A stretch of DNA of 64,000 nucleotides from JAJTHY01 sp964458795 (lineage in GTDB: Bacteria > Pseudomonadota > Alphaproteobacteria > Rickettsiales > Midichloriaceae). The notes under the pieces are model-generated. The model did no database searches, was not told the DNA's origin, and saw only the letters and a program-made list of their open reading frames with translations. Where the stretch lies: the NCBI GenBank assembly GCA_964458795.1, contig CAYWJW010000001.1:16952-80951 (forward strand), written 5' to 3'. Every line of letters begins with the position of its first letter. Position 1 is the first letter of the stretch. The position numbers and the translations under genes are program-made. Shown one piece after another: positions 8,242 to 16,791 of the stretch.

Positions 8242-10881
8242 TTACATCCAGCTTCCAAACTTCTTAATATACCACCGCTTTAGCAAGCTAATTAATATCC
8301 AGTAGCTAACCATTATTGCTCCTACTAGTAATAGAAAGCTAGCAGGCATGGCAACGAACCCCATAGACTTTGCAAACATTGAATATGGAAGCAATAGTCC
8401 AACTGTCATTGCAAGCAAGGTGCTTAGGATAAGGGGCAGGGCTGCGGTGTCTTGGATAAATGGAATTTTTTGTGTACGGATCATGTGGATTATAAGTGTT
8501 TGAGTAATCAATCCTTCGATAAACCATCCTGTATGGAAAAAACTTTGTGAATCTACAGTATTGGCGCCAAAGTAAAACCATAGCATTCCAAATGTTAGGT
8601 AGTCAAATATGCTGCTTATTGGACCAACAAAAAGCATAAATCTGGTCAATTCTTTAGCATCCCACGTTTTGGGCTTTGCGATCAACTCCTTGTCGACATT
8701 ATCAAAAGGAATTGCTAGCTGTGATATGTCATAGAGTAAATTTTGGATTAACAGTTGAAGCGGTAGCATAGGTAGAAATGGTAATAATATACTGGACCCC
8801 ACTATACTGAGCACATTGCCAAAATTGGAGCTAAGCGCCATTTTAATATATTTAATAATGTTGATAAAAGTCTTTCGTCCTTCGATCACGCCTTCTTCGA
8901 GTACCATAAGGTTTTTTTCAAGCAGTATTATGTCAGCTGCTTCTTTGGCGATATCAACGGCAGTGTCAACCGATATGCCCACGTCTGCTTCCTTAAGAGC
9001 GGGAGCATCGTTTACGCCATCGCCTAAGAAGCCGACTGTGTGTCCATTTACCTTTAGAGCTCTAATGACTCTTGATTTCTGCTGAGGAGAGATCTTTGCG
9101 AATACAACAACTTCATCAACCCTAGCTTCAAGTTCAGTATCGCTTAATAGATCAATATCCCGTCCTAAAAGCATTGGTTCGGCAGCAAGCCCAACCTTTG
9201 TACATATATTGCGAGTGACTGCTGCATTATCACCAGTTAGAACTTTCATCTTAACGCCATGGCGCATAAGTACAGGAATGGCTATAGCTGCTGATTCTTT
9301 AGGAGGATCCAAAAAGGTTAGTAGCCCTTTGATTACAAGATCTTGCTCATCATCCTTGGTATAAGCTGTTTGGGCTACAGGAAGATTACGATAAGCTACG
9401 ATAAGTACTCTGAAGCCATCTTCGTTTAATAATTTAGCTCTCTGTTTAATATCGGCTATAAATTTGGATGTAAGCTTTAATATCTTACCCTCCTTCTCAG
9501 CATATTTGCAAACACTTAAGAGTTCTTCAACTGCGCCTTTACAGATTAAAATGTGCTCTCCACTACCTTTTTCTACAATAACTGACATGCGCCTACGTAT
9601 AAAATCAAATGGTAATTCATCTACTTTGTTATATTTAGCAACAAGCTCAAAAAAACCATTATCACGATAGTTTTTCTCGGCTTCTTCTAGTACGGCAACA
9701 TCTAATAGGTTCTTAAGCCCGGTTTGATTTATGCTATTAAGATAGCCATATTTTAAAACATCGGAATCTTCTTCGCCAGATAGGTTAAAATGATTTAGCA
9801 AGATCACCTTATCCTGCGTGAGTGTGCCGGTTTTATCTGTGCACAAAATGTCCATTGCTCCGAAATTATGAATGGCATTAAGGTGTTTTACTACAACCTT
9901 GTTCTTTGCCATACGTAGGGCACCTTTGGCAAGATTGGCAGTTACAATCATTGGTAACATTTCTGGTGTGAGTCCAACTGCTACTGAGATTGCAAACATA
10001 AGGGATTCAAGCCAGTCACCTTTTGTGTAGCCATTGATGAAAAAAACCAAAGGAGCCATGGAGAATATAAAGCGTATCAACAACCAGCTAACTTTGCTTA
10101 CTCCAATATCAAAGCTAGTTTGTATTTTAGGCCCCACTATGGAATGCGCAAGTGAGCCAAGATAAGTATTTTTGCCTGTGGTAACCACAACCGCATGGGC
10201 TACACCACTTACAACGCTTGTGCCCATAAAGCAGATGTTAGCTTGGTCAAATGCGTGATTTTCAAAGGAGCCTATCTGGTCGTTTTTTTCTACTGGGACT
10301 GATTCGCCAGTAAGTAGGGCTTGGCTTACAAATAGATCGCGTGCAGATATAAGGCGGATATCTGCTGGAATCATATCTCCGGCAGATACCATAACTATAT
10401 CGCCTGGAACTAATTTCTGCATTGGAATTTCTATAACTTTTTTTTTGCCGTCTACTATGCGTTCCACAGATGCCATAGTTTGTACCATAGACTTAAGCCT
10501 TTCTGCTTCTTTGTTTGAACGAAATTCCTGATAAAACCTTATAGAAGCGCTGATTGTAACCATGGTAAGCATTATGATTACACTCTCAAAATCTCCAGTC
10601 ACCCAAGAGATTGCGGCAAGCGCAAGTAGAACAAAATTAAAAGGGTTAATAAAGCTATATAGTAACTGTATATACCATGGATCAGGATGCTCTGTAACCA
10701 CAATATTTGGTCCATAAGTATCCAGTCGAGCCTCTACTTCTTCCTCGGTTAGTCCTTGGCTCTTTGTATTAAGTGAATCCATAATGATCTGTATATCCTG
10801 TGCTCCGATTTGAGCTAAGGCATTAAGTACAGAGCTTTCCTTATTAGTTCCTGAGGTTTGAGCAATTAGGCTGATCATCAC
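8242..10881 (-). CDS. mgtA: magnesium-importing P-type ATPase (type IIIB)
   Basis: An 879-residue P-type ATPase. It has the actuator TGES motif, the phosphorylation site DKTGTLTQD, the hinge GDGVNDAPALKEADVGISVD, and ten or so membrane segments with a C-terminal block typical of MgtA/MgtB. Likely imports Mg2+ across the inner membrane. Monocistronic and divergent from the efflux pair at 10960. The 77-bp upstream gap is too short for an MgtA-type Mg2+ leader riboswitch. Uncommon in reduced Rickettsiales genomes, so acquisition by transfer is possible. Confidence 0.93.
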   Translation of the reverse strand: MMISLIAQTSGTNKESSVLNALAQIGAQDIQIIMDSLNTKSQGLTEEEVEARLDTYGPNIVVTEHPDPWYIQLLYSFINPFNFVLLALAAISWVTGDFESVIIMLTMVTISASIRFYQEFRSNKEAERLKSMVQTMASVERIVDGKKKVIEIPMQKLVPGDIVMVSAGDMIPADIRLISARDLFVSQALLTGESVPVEKNDQIGSFENHAFDQANICFMGTSVVSGVAHAVVVTTGKNTYLGSLAHSIVGPKIQTSFDIGVSKVSWLLIRFIFSMAPLVFFINGYTKGDWLESLMFAISVAVGLTPEMLPMIVTANLAKGALRMAKNKVVVKHLNAIHNFGAMDILCTDKTGTLTQDKVILLNHFNLSGEEDSDVLKYGYLNSINQTGLKNLLDVAVLEEAEKNYRDNGFFELVAKYNKVDELPFDFIRRRMSVIVEKGSGEHILICKGAVEELLSVCKYAEKEGKILKLTSKFIADIKQRAKLLNEDGFRVLIVAYRNLPVAQTAYTKDDEQDLVIKGLLTFLDPPKESAAIAIPVLMRHGVKMKVLTGDNAAVTRNICTKVGLAAEPMLLGRDIDLLSDTELEARVDEVVVFAKISPQQKSRVIRALKVNGHTVGFLGDGVNDAPALKEADVGISVDTAVDIAKEAADIILLEKNLMVLEEGVIEGRKTFINIIKYIKMALSSNFGNVLSIVGSSILLPFLPMLPLQLLIQNLLYDISQLAIPFDNVDKELIAKPKTWDAKELTRFMLFVGPISSIFDYLTFGMLWFYFGANTVDSQSFFHTGWFIEGLITQTLIIHMIRTQKIPFIQDTAALPLILSTLLAMTVGLLLPYSMFAKSMGFVAMPASFLLLVGAIMVSYWILISLLKRWYIKKFGSWM

Positions 10882-10959
10882 TTACTCCTATTTGTACTAC
10901 TAGTATAATGCAGGCTTTATTATTGATTTTAAAGAATTTTATTATAATCTATCTATTAG

Positions 10960-12018
10960 ATGGTTAATATAATACATATGTATAAGTCAATTAGTAAACA
11001 GGGCTTGATCGTAATAATAGTCACTGTATTAAGCTTGGCTTTTGGTGGTTACTACTGGTTGTTTGAACTTAATATAGAAAGTACAGATGATGCTAGTATT
11101 GAGTCAGATGTAGTATCTATAAGTTCCAAACTTTCCGGATATATTGAGTCCATAGAGGTTATAGATAATCAACTAGTTAAGAAAGGAGATCTCATCCTAA
11201 AGCTTGATTCTAGGGATTATAAGAATGCTCTGGATCAAGCAAAAGCAAATTACCTTTCGGCTCAAGCTAATTTTGATTCTAGTTTACAATCTCTGGAAGC
11301 TACTCAGATAACTGCCCCATCAGGACTAGACTCTGCACAGTCTCAAGTCGAGTCTGCTAAATCAAAATGGGTGAAGGCTTCAGCAGATTTGCAGCGCATT
11401 AGTGGGCTTGGTGAGCTAGTGCGTACCAAGCAACAAATGGATGAAGTTATATCTGCAGAACGAACGGCTAAGTCAGATTTAGATGATGCTATAGCAAAGC
11501 TCAAGTCCGCACAAACTGCTCCTAAAGCGGTTGCAATAGCGGAAGCTAAGGTTCGTGAATCAATGTCAGTTATGGAGAAGGCAGGAGCGGATTTAGCGCA
11601 AGCTGAACTTAACATGCAGCACACAAAATTGCTTGCACCTTTTGGTGGCAAAATTGTTCAGAATAATGCCGAGATAGGTCAATATGTACAGCCAGGCCAA
11701 AAGATAATGGCTTTAGTTAGTCAGGACTTTTGGGTGATTGCTAATTTCAAAGAGACCCAGCTTAAAAATATGCGGCCTGGGCAAAGAGTGAAGATAAGAA
11801 TAGATGCATTTCCTGGTAAAACTTATCTTGGAAAAATTGACAGTATACAGTCTGGAACCGGAGCATATTACTCATTATTCCCACCGGAGAATGCAACCGG
11901 GAATTTTGTTAAAGTGGTGCAAAGGGTTCCGGTAAAAATTGTGTTTGAAGAAAGGCCAGATCCAGCGCTTGCAATAGGACCAGGGATGTCGGTTGTGCCG
12001 ACAGTATACACTGAATGA
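10960..12018 (+). CDS. emrA: HlyD/EmrA-family membrane fusion protein of an efflux pump
   Basis: A 352-residue periplasmic adaptor: a short cytosolic N-terminus, one membrane anchor (about residues 16-34), a split lipoyl domain (SSKLSGYIESIEV and later HTKLLAPFGGKIVQNNAEIGQYV), a long alpha-helical hairpin (about 85-200) and a beta-barrel end. It should link the inner-membrane transporter encoded next to an outer-membrane channel. An alternative ATG at 10978 is equally plausible; neither start has a clear ribosome site. The stop overlaps the next start by 4 nt. Confidence 0.9.
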   Translation: MVNIIHMYKSISKQGLIVIIVTVLSLAFGGYYWLFELNIESTDDASIESDVVSISSKLSGYIESIEVIDNQLVKKGDLILKLDSRDYKNALDQAKANYLSAQANFDSSLQSLEATQITAPSGLDSAQSQVESAKSKWVKASADLQRISGLGELVRTKQQMDEVISAERTAKSDLDDAIAKLKSAQTAPKAVAIAEAKVRESMSVMEKAGADLAQAELNMQHTKLLAPFGGKIVQNNAEIGQYVQPGQKIMALVSQDFWVIANFKETQLKNMRPGQRVKIRIDAFPGKTYLGKIDSIQSGTGAYYSLFPPENATGNFVKVVQRVPVKIVFEERPDPALAIGPGMSVVPTVYTE

Positions 12019-13589
12019 GAGAGCAAGTCATAAATTATAGAAGCGATATAAATCCATGGATAGTAGCATTTATCGTGAGCATTGTTGCTTTTATGGAAGT
12101 GCTGGATACCACGATAACTAATGTATCTTTATCACATATAGCAGGTAGTCTTGGGGCCACTAATGAAGAGAGTACTTGGGTATTAACCTCATATCTTGTA
12201 GCGAACGGAATTATATTACCAATCTCTGGCTGGCTAGCTAATGTAATTGGTCGTAGACAATATTTCATGTTATGTATAATAGGTTTCACTGGTGCGTCCT
12301 TTGCATGTGGCTCCGCTACCTCGTTGCCTATGCTTGTACTCTTTAGATTAATCCAGGGACTTGCTGGTGGAGGATTACAGCCAACACAGCAGGCAATAAT
12401 ACTAGACGCATTCCCACCGGAGAAACGAGCTGCTGCTTTTGCGGTAACAGGGGTTACTATGGTATTAGCTCCCATAATAGGTCCGACCTTAGGAGGTTTG
12501 ATTACCGATAATTTCAGCTGGCGCTGGATTTTTTATATAAATGTGCCAGTGGGGATTATAGCATTTTTTTTGGTTAGTCGAGTTGTGCATGATCAACCGC
12601 ATACAATGGCGCGTGGGTTTAAAAATATAGATTATATAGGCCTAAGCTTGGTTAGCTTAGGCTTAGGATCGTTGCAAATGGTGTTAGATAGGGGGCAGAT
12701 AGAGGATTGGTTGCATAGTAATTTTATCATATTCTTAATGGCGATAAGCGCAGCTTGTATTGTAACAGCTGTTATATGGATACTGAGACGTGAAGATCCA
12801 ATAATAGATATAAGATTATTTAAGGATCGCGGATTCGGATTATCCTTTATATTGATATTTATCACAGGGTTTTTCCTATACTCTAGTGCTGTTATGCTAC
12901 CAATATTATTGCAAACCCAGTTTTATTATGATGCAACTCTGGCTGGACTTGTGCTGTCGCCAGGAGGAGTTGCAGCTATTTGTTTGATGCCGATCTCTGC
13001 AAAGTTACTAACCAAGATTCAAGCGAAATATATTGTAATTTTGGGGTTCTTATTATGTAGTTTTGGGATGTTTAACTCAAGTCTGATCACTCCATCTACG
13101 GATTATGATACATTTGTGTTTATAAGAATCACACAAATATTGGGTATCCCATTTCTTTTCATCCCACTAAGTATAATTGCATTTAAAAATATACATAAAG
13201 AGCAAAATAACAAAGCCTCTGCGCTTTACTCAATGGCACGCAATTTGGGTGGGAGCTTTGGTATTGCGCTTATGACTACTTTGGTCATACGCAAACAACA
13301 AAGGTGGCAAGCATATTTAAATGAGAATACTTCAAGCTATGATCCGAATATACAGGATAAAGTCATAGAGATGACTAAGCTTATTATAGCAAGAGGAGGT
13401 GATCCTGCATCTGCAGAGCAACAAGCATTAGGTAAAATATATGGAGAAATGCTTAGCCAGGCTTCGTTTCTTGCATATCATGATGCTTTTGTTGTTCTCA
13501 TGTATCTGGCAATCGGCTTTGCAATTTGTGCATGTTTCTTACCCAAAAATCACCCCAAAGCCAATGTTGGTATACCGGCTGCGCACTGA
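12015..13589 (+). CDS. emrB: EmrB-type multidrug efflux MFS transporter (DHA2 family, 14 spans)
   Basis: A 524-residue major-facilitator protein with about 14 hydrophobic segments. The first span has the DHA2 signature VLDTTITNVSL; the loop GWLANVIGRRQYF is MFS motif A, and APIIGPTLGG is motif C typical of drug:proton antiporters. Coupled to the adaptor gene by an ATGA overlap, so the pair forms an EmrAB-type pump. No outer-membrane TolC is encoded nearby. The 3' end is 11 bp from convergent recR. Confidence 0.93.
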   Translation: MREQVINYRSDINPWIVAFIVSIVAFMEVLDTTITNVSLSHIAGSLGATNEESTWVLTSYLVANGIILPISGWLANVIGRRQYFMLCIIGFTGASFACGSATSLPMLVLFRLIQGLAGGGLQPTQQAIILDAFPPEKRAAAFAVTGVTMVLAPIIGPTLGGLITDNFSWRWIFYINVPVGIIAFFLVSRVVHDQPHTMARGFKNIDYIGLSLVSLGLGSLQMVLDRGQIEDWLHSNFIIFLMAISAACIVTAVIWILRREDPIIDIRLFKDRGFGLSFILIFITGFFLYSSAVMLPILLQTQFYYDATLAGLVLSPGGVAAICLMPISAKLLTKIQAKYIVILGFLLCSFGMFNSSLITPSTDYDTFVFIRITQILGIPFLFIPLSIIAFKNIHKEQNNKASALYSMARNLGGSFGIALMTTLVIRKQQRWQAYLNENTSSYDPNIQDKVIEMTKLIIARGGDPASAEQQALGKIYGEMLSQASFLAYHDAFVVLMYLAIGFAICACFLPKNHPKANVGIPAAH

Positions 13590-13600
13590 GCCTTTTATGG

Positions 13601-14194
13601 CTAGTAATCCAAACGCATTTTTAGTGCATGGGAGAGAGTTCCTTCATCTAGATAATCAAGCTCCGCTCCAATTGGTATGCCATGAGCCAAGCGGCTAGCT
13701 TTGATATTGAATGGTTTAAGTAAGTCTGCCACATAAAATCCAGTTGTTTGTCCGTCAAGCGTCGAGTTGGTGGCAATTATTACTTCGCGCACATTACTTC
13801 TCGAAATTCGTTTTACCAAGTTATCAAAATTGAGTGTATCAGGTGTGCGTCCATCGATTGCGGATAAAGTGCCGCCTAATACATGGTAAGTGCCTTTAAA
13901 TATATTGCCGCGCTCAATAGCCCATAAGTCGGATACATCCTCTACTACGCAAATTAGTTCGCTATCTCTGAGTGTGCTTGCGCAGATTGAACAAGGTGAT
14001 TTGACATCAAGATTTCCGCAGGTATTACAAGCCTTAATTTCTTCTGCTACTAGCTTTATAAGATCGGCGAGGTCCACCATAGACTGCCGTTTATTCTTGA
14101 GCAAATGCAATGCGACTCTTCTTCCTGAGCGTGGACCCAGGCCTGGGAGTTTTGAAAATGTTTTAATAAGTTGGTCTAAGAGCCCTATTTCCAT
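13601..14194 (-). CDS. recR: recombination mediator RecR
   Basis: A 197-residue RecR: a helix-hairpin-helix near LPGLGPRSGRR, a four-Cys zinc finger (CNTCGNL...CSIC, about residues 55-70), and a Toprim domain (LICVVEDVSDLWAIER...YHVLGGTLSA). It helps RecO/RecF load RecA at gaps. The start overlaps the end of the upstream SDR gene by 10 nt, which suggests a two-gene transcript. Confidence 0.95.
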   Translation of the reverse strand: MEIGLLDQLIKTFSKLPGLGPRSGRRVALHLLKNKRQSMVDLADLIKLVAEEIKACNTCGNLDVKSPCSICASTLRDSELICVVEDVSDLWAIERGNIFKGTYHVLGGTLSAIDGRTPDTLNFDNLVKRISRSNVREVIIATNSTLDGQTTGFYVADLLKPFNIKASRLAHGIPIGAELDYLDEGTLSHALKMRLDY

Positions 14195-14829
14195 GTTGTC
14201 AAATCAATAATCCTGTCGTCCACTTTAGCATCGGAAATTATAAAGTCTACTGCGCTAAGTAGCTTCTCGATGCTTGATGGGTATAAGTCTTTGTTAGTAT
14301 TGAAAAAGTCAGATGGAAATTTTTCATTATATAATGTGAAGCCAAGCTCTATGCCATATGCGCATATGCTAGGAGCATAATGTTGATTTAAATGATGCGT
14401 GAAGGTTTCAAGCGCATTTTTGCTTAAAGAGTAAGATAAAAAATTTTGAGGCTGGGTCTTTGCCCACTTGTCAAGCAAGTTAATTACTATACCAGCGCTT
14501 GTTTGCTTTACAAATTGTTGCGTCATGAGTATTGGCGCTGACAAGTTTATAGACATATGCTCTTCAATGCTTTTGAAAGAGATATTTGCTAAAGTATCTT
14601 TCGCAAAATGCGCGGCATTGTTTATCAATACATCAATTTTAATGTCAAGAGCGTCCCAGAACTTAATGATTTCTACCTCCCTTGCAAGGTCAAGTGGGTA
14701 GCAGTTAGCTCCTTTACAAATTGAAGTGTTATAGGTGAAAATAACCTTGTGCCCCTTGTTTGTTAAATGGGATGCGAGGCTGGCTCCAATTCGCGCGCTA
14801 CCTGCAGTAATGAGTATTGTTTTGGCCAT
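14185..14829 (-). CDS. short-chain dehydrogenase/reductase, possibly FolM/pteridine-reductase-like
   Basis: A 214-residue Rossmann-fold SDR. The nucleotide-binding motif is TAGSARIGASLA (variant of TGxxRRIG), NNAAHFAKD follows near residue 70, and the catalytic pair is YSLSK. The R-I-G variant is shared with FolM/PTR1-type dihydromonapterin reductases, but substrate cannot be fixed from sequence. Upstream of and overlapping recR. Confidence 0.75.
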   Translation of the reverse strand: MAKTILITAGSARIGASLASHLTNKGHKVIFTYNTSICKGANCYPLDLAREVEIIKFWDALDIKIDVLINNAAHFAKDTLANISFKSIEEHMSINLSAPILMTQQFVKQTSAGIVINLLDKWAKTQPQNFLSYSLSKNALETFTHHLNQHYAPSICAYGIELGFTLYNEKFPSDFFNTNKDLYPSSIEKLLSAVDFIISDAKVDDRIIDLTTWK

Positions 14830-14925
14830 ATATAATACAACTTGAATATCCTTTATTTATTTGCTACACTAAGTGTCCCAACTTGTATATTATATTAACA
14901 CGAATTCCGGAAAGGGGGTTTAAAA

Positions 14926-15123
14926 ATGGTACAGGTATTGGTTCGCTTTAATAATCTTGATCAAGCGCTTAAAGCACTTAAGAAAAAGATGCAACGTGAA
15001 GGTATTTTCAGAGTAATGAAAATGAAACGTCATCACGAAAAACCATCAGAAGCTAAAGTACGCAAAGCTGCTGAGTCATTGAGAAGAAGACGCAAACTAG
15101 ATCGTAAAAGATCTTGGGAGTAA
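14926..15123 (+). CDS. rpsU: 30S ribosomal protein S21
   Basis: 65 residues, [20 protein letters not shown] at the N-terminus and a highly basic C-terminus ([13 protein letters not shown]), as in alphaproteobacterial S21. A strong purine-rich ribosome site (AAAGGGGG) lies 9-14 nt before the ATG. Monocistronic with its own terminator at 15130-15150. Confidence 0.97.
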   Translation: MVQVLVRFNNLDQALKALKKKMQREGIFRVMKMKRHHEKPSEAKVRKAAESLRRRRKLDRKRSWE

Positions 15124-15129
15124 AAAAGG

Positions 15130-15150
15130 AGCTGGCGAAAGCCAGCTTTT
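15130..15150 (+). terminator. Rho-independent terminator of rpsU
   Basis: AGCTGGC, GAAA tetraloop, GCCAGCT, then TTTT: a perfect 7-bp stem 6 nt after the rpsU stop codon. Confidence 0.9.
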
Positions 15151-15181
15151 GACGTTTAAGGGATATATTTTGAGGTAGTTT

Positions 15182-15736
15182 ATGCATACTTTGACACTAA
15201 TGTTTAGCAACAGCATATATAAGTCATTGCTTACCACACTGCTTGGAGCTTTAATAATTGCGGTATTTGCTCAAGTATCAATTGAGATGGAGCCAGTGCC
15301 TATCACACTGCAAACAGTAGCGGTTATGCTAATTGGTTATAGATTCTCTCCAGCTCAAGCATTCAAATCTACCACGCTATATATGCTATTGGGCCTTGCA
15401 GGTTTACCAGTATTTAGTAATTTTGATTTTGGCCCACAAGTTGTATTCGGCACAACTGGGGGCTATATATTTGGTTTCATCCCTGCTGCTTATTTCTTAG
15501 CCCTTGCGACGCAAAAGTTTGGAGATAAAAGCTGGCTTACTATGACAGCACTAGGCCTCGTTGCAACCGCAATAACCTTTGTATTTGGCATTAGCTGGCT
15601 AAGTTTCCTCATAGGTGTGCAAGATGCTATAAACTTTGGATTCCTACCATTCATAATTCCAGGTATAGCAAAGGTGGTTATGCTCACCTCACTGCTTAAA
15701 ATGGGGAGTGTCGCAGGTAAAAAATATTTCGCATAG
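15182..15736 (+). CDS. bioY: biotin transporter substrate-binding subunit BioY
   Basis: A 184-residue membrane protein with about six spans. BioY landmarks: EMEPVPITLQTVAVML near residue 40, LYMLLGLAGLPVFSNF, GGYIFGFIPAAY. It is the S component that captures biotin, alone or with an ECF energising module not encoded here. Suggests the cell imports biotin. The last codons (KKYFA and stop) lie inside a promoter-like dispersed repeat, so the C-terminus appears to have been written by the repeat. Confidence 0.93.
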   Translation: MHTLTLMFSNSIYKSLLTTLLGALIIAVFAQVSIEMEPVPITLQTVAVMLIGYRFSPAQAFKSTTLYMLLGLAGLPVFSNFDFGPQVVFGTTGGYIFGFIPAAYFLALATQKFGDKSWLTMTALGLVATAITFVFGISWLSFLIGVQDAINFGFLPFIIPGIAKVVMLTSLLKMGSVAGKKYFA

Positions 15737-15796
15737 GGACTTCCATACTCTATTTTCATTGTGGTATATTAATAAATATAAGATGAGAAAAGTTTG
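15736..15796 (+). repeat. promoter-like dispersed repeat, copy B
   Basis: GGGACTTCCAT at 15736-15746, an 18-bp spacer, TATATT, then AATAAATATAAGATGAGAAAAGT. The homology extends about 15 bp upstream (AAATATTTCGCATA) into the bioY end. Followed by a REP-like hairpin and then the gene at 15922. Confidence 0.75.
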
Positions 15797-15825
15797 GTCA
15801 TACCGCTGTCAAGCAACGGTATGAC
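15797..15825. repeat. REP-like hairpin
   Basis: GTCATACCG and CGGTATGAC form a 9-bp inverted repeat around an 11-nt loop, between promoter-like repeat B and the gene at 15922. Confidence 0.6.
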
Positions 15826-15921
15826 AGTCTCTTGCCCGAGTTCTATTATTTGCATTAACCTTATGTTAACCAATTCAGCATATAGTATTACTGTTAATAT
15901 GTTCCATATTAAGAGGTAGCA

Positions 15922-16791
15922 ATGACTAAAGCTAAAGAGATCACTCAACGACAAAAAGTTACAAAGGTTATGGAAAAGGTGCGCAAGGATACTTTACAAT
16001 TAGTCGCTGAGCAAAGGGCTAGGATAGACAACTTTGTGGCAGAAAATGGAAGTAATTCTGTAGAGCTAAGAAAGAAATTGCTTTCAGATGTGAGTGCCGA
16101 TATAGCTTCCGGTGTTTACAAAATATTAAACGAAGCTTTAGATGAGTTTGGACTTAAGATACCAGATGCATATCAGACGAAAAATTGGGATTATGTGATA
16201 AAGAATAAGGAGCTTGTAGCACAAGAGCTGGCAGAAAAGGGGGCAGATGAAGCACAAGTGAAGGAGGTTATAGATTTGGCTGAGAAGTGTATGAGTGCAA
16301 TGACCAATTTATGGAAAAACGCTGAAGAAGCTGCAGAGATTTTAGTCGAGAGAGATGCTAGAGTGTCACAAAAGGCACAGAATCTTTTATATAAGGGTAT
16401 AGCGCTTAGTGTGTTAGCAACAGTTTCGATCGCAGGAACTATGGCAGGCTTTGTTGCTCTTCCTATGGCTGCACTTGGCGGGATGTTGCCTGCTGCTCTT
16501 GTTTTGGGATCTTTAGTGCTTGTCTCCCTTATTGCTTCAGGCTCCGTAGCTGGTAGCGCTATAACGTTTAGTGAGCTCCAAACAATTAGGAATGCAAAAG
16601 AGCATAATATTGATGGTAATGCAAGAGCACAAACAATAAATTTTATAGAAAAACAAATCGCATATTACGAGAATCTAGATGAGAAAAAGGTCGAGGAGAT
16701 TCGTGCGAAGGTAGTGGGACTAGCAGGGGCCCTAGAATATGTGCCACAAGGGTTCGAAGCTGCGCTTAAGCAAAGTCAACAGCAGAGATAG
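15922..16791 (+). CDS. unknown protein with helical N-terminus and a hydrophobic hairpin
   Basis: A 289-residue protein: a charged, helix-rich N-terminal half (about 1-150, coiled-coil-like), a long hydrophobic region around residues 157-215 (IALSVLATVSIAGTMAGFVA, then AALVLGSLVLVSLIASG) long enough for two spans, and a charged C-terminal helix. No signal peptide and no known family recognised. An AGAGG site precedes the ATG. Preceded by promoter-like repeat B. The layout resembles host-membrane-inserting proteins of intracellular bacteria, which is only a guess. Its stop abuts the convergent protease gene. Confidence 0.65.
   Translation: MTKAKEITQRQKVTKVMEKVRKDTLQLVAEQRARIDNFVAENGSNSVELRKKLLSDVSADIASGVYKILNEALDEFGLKIPDAYQTKNWDYVIKNKELVAQELAEKGADEAQVKEVIDLAEKCMSAMTNLWKNAEEAAEILVERDARVSQKAQNLLYKGIALSVLATVSIAGTMAGFVALPMAALGGMLPAALVLGSLVLVSLIASGSVAGSAITFSELQTIRNAKEHNIDGNARAQTINFIEKQIAYYENLDEKKVEEIRAKVVGLAGALEYVPQGFEAALKQSQQQR

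Noticed and set aside
10882..10959. Mg2+ riboswitch upstream of mgtA
   Set aside because: The divergent gap is only 78 bp, too short for a known Mg2+ leader, and no such structure is apparent.
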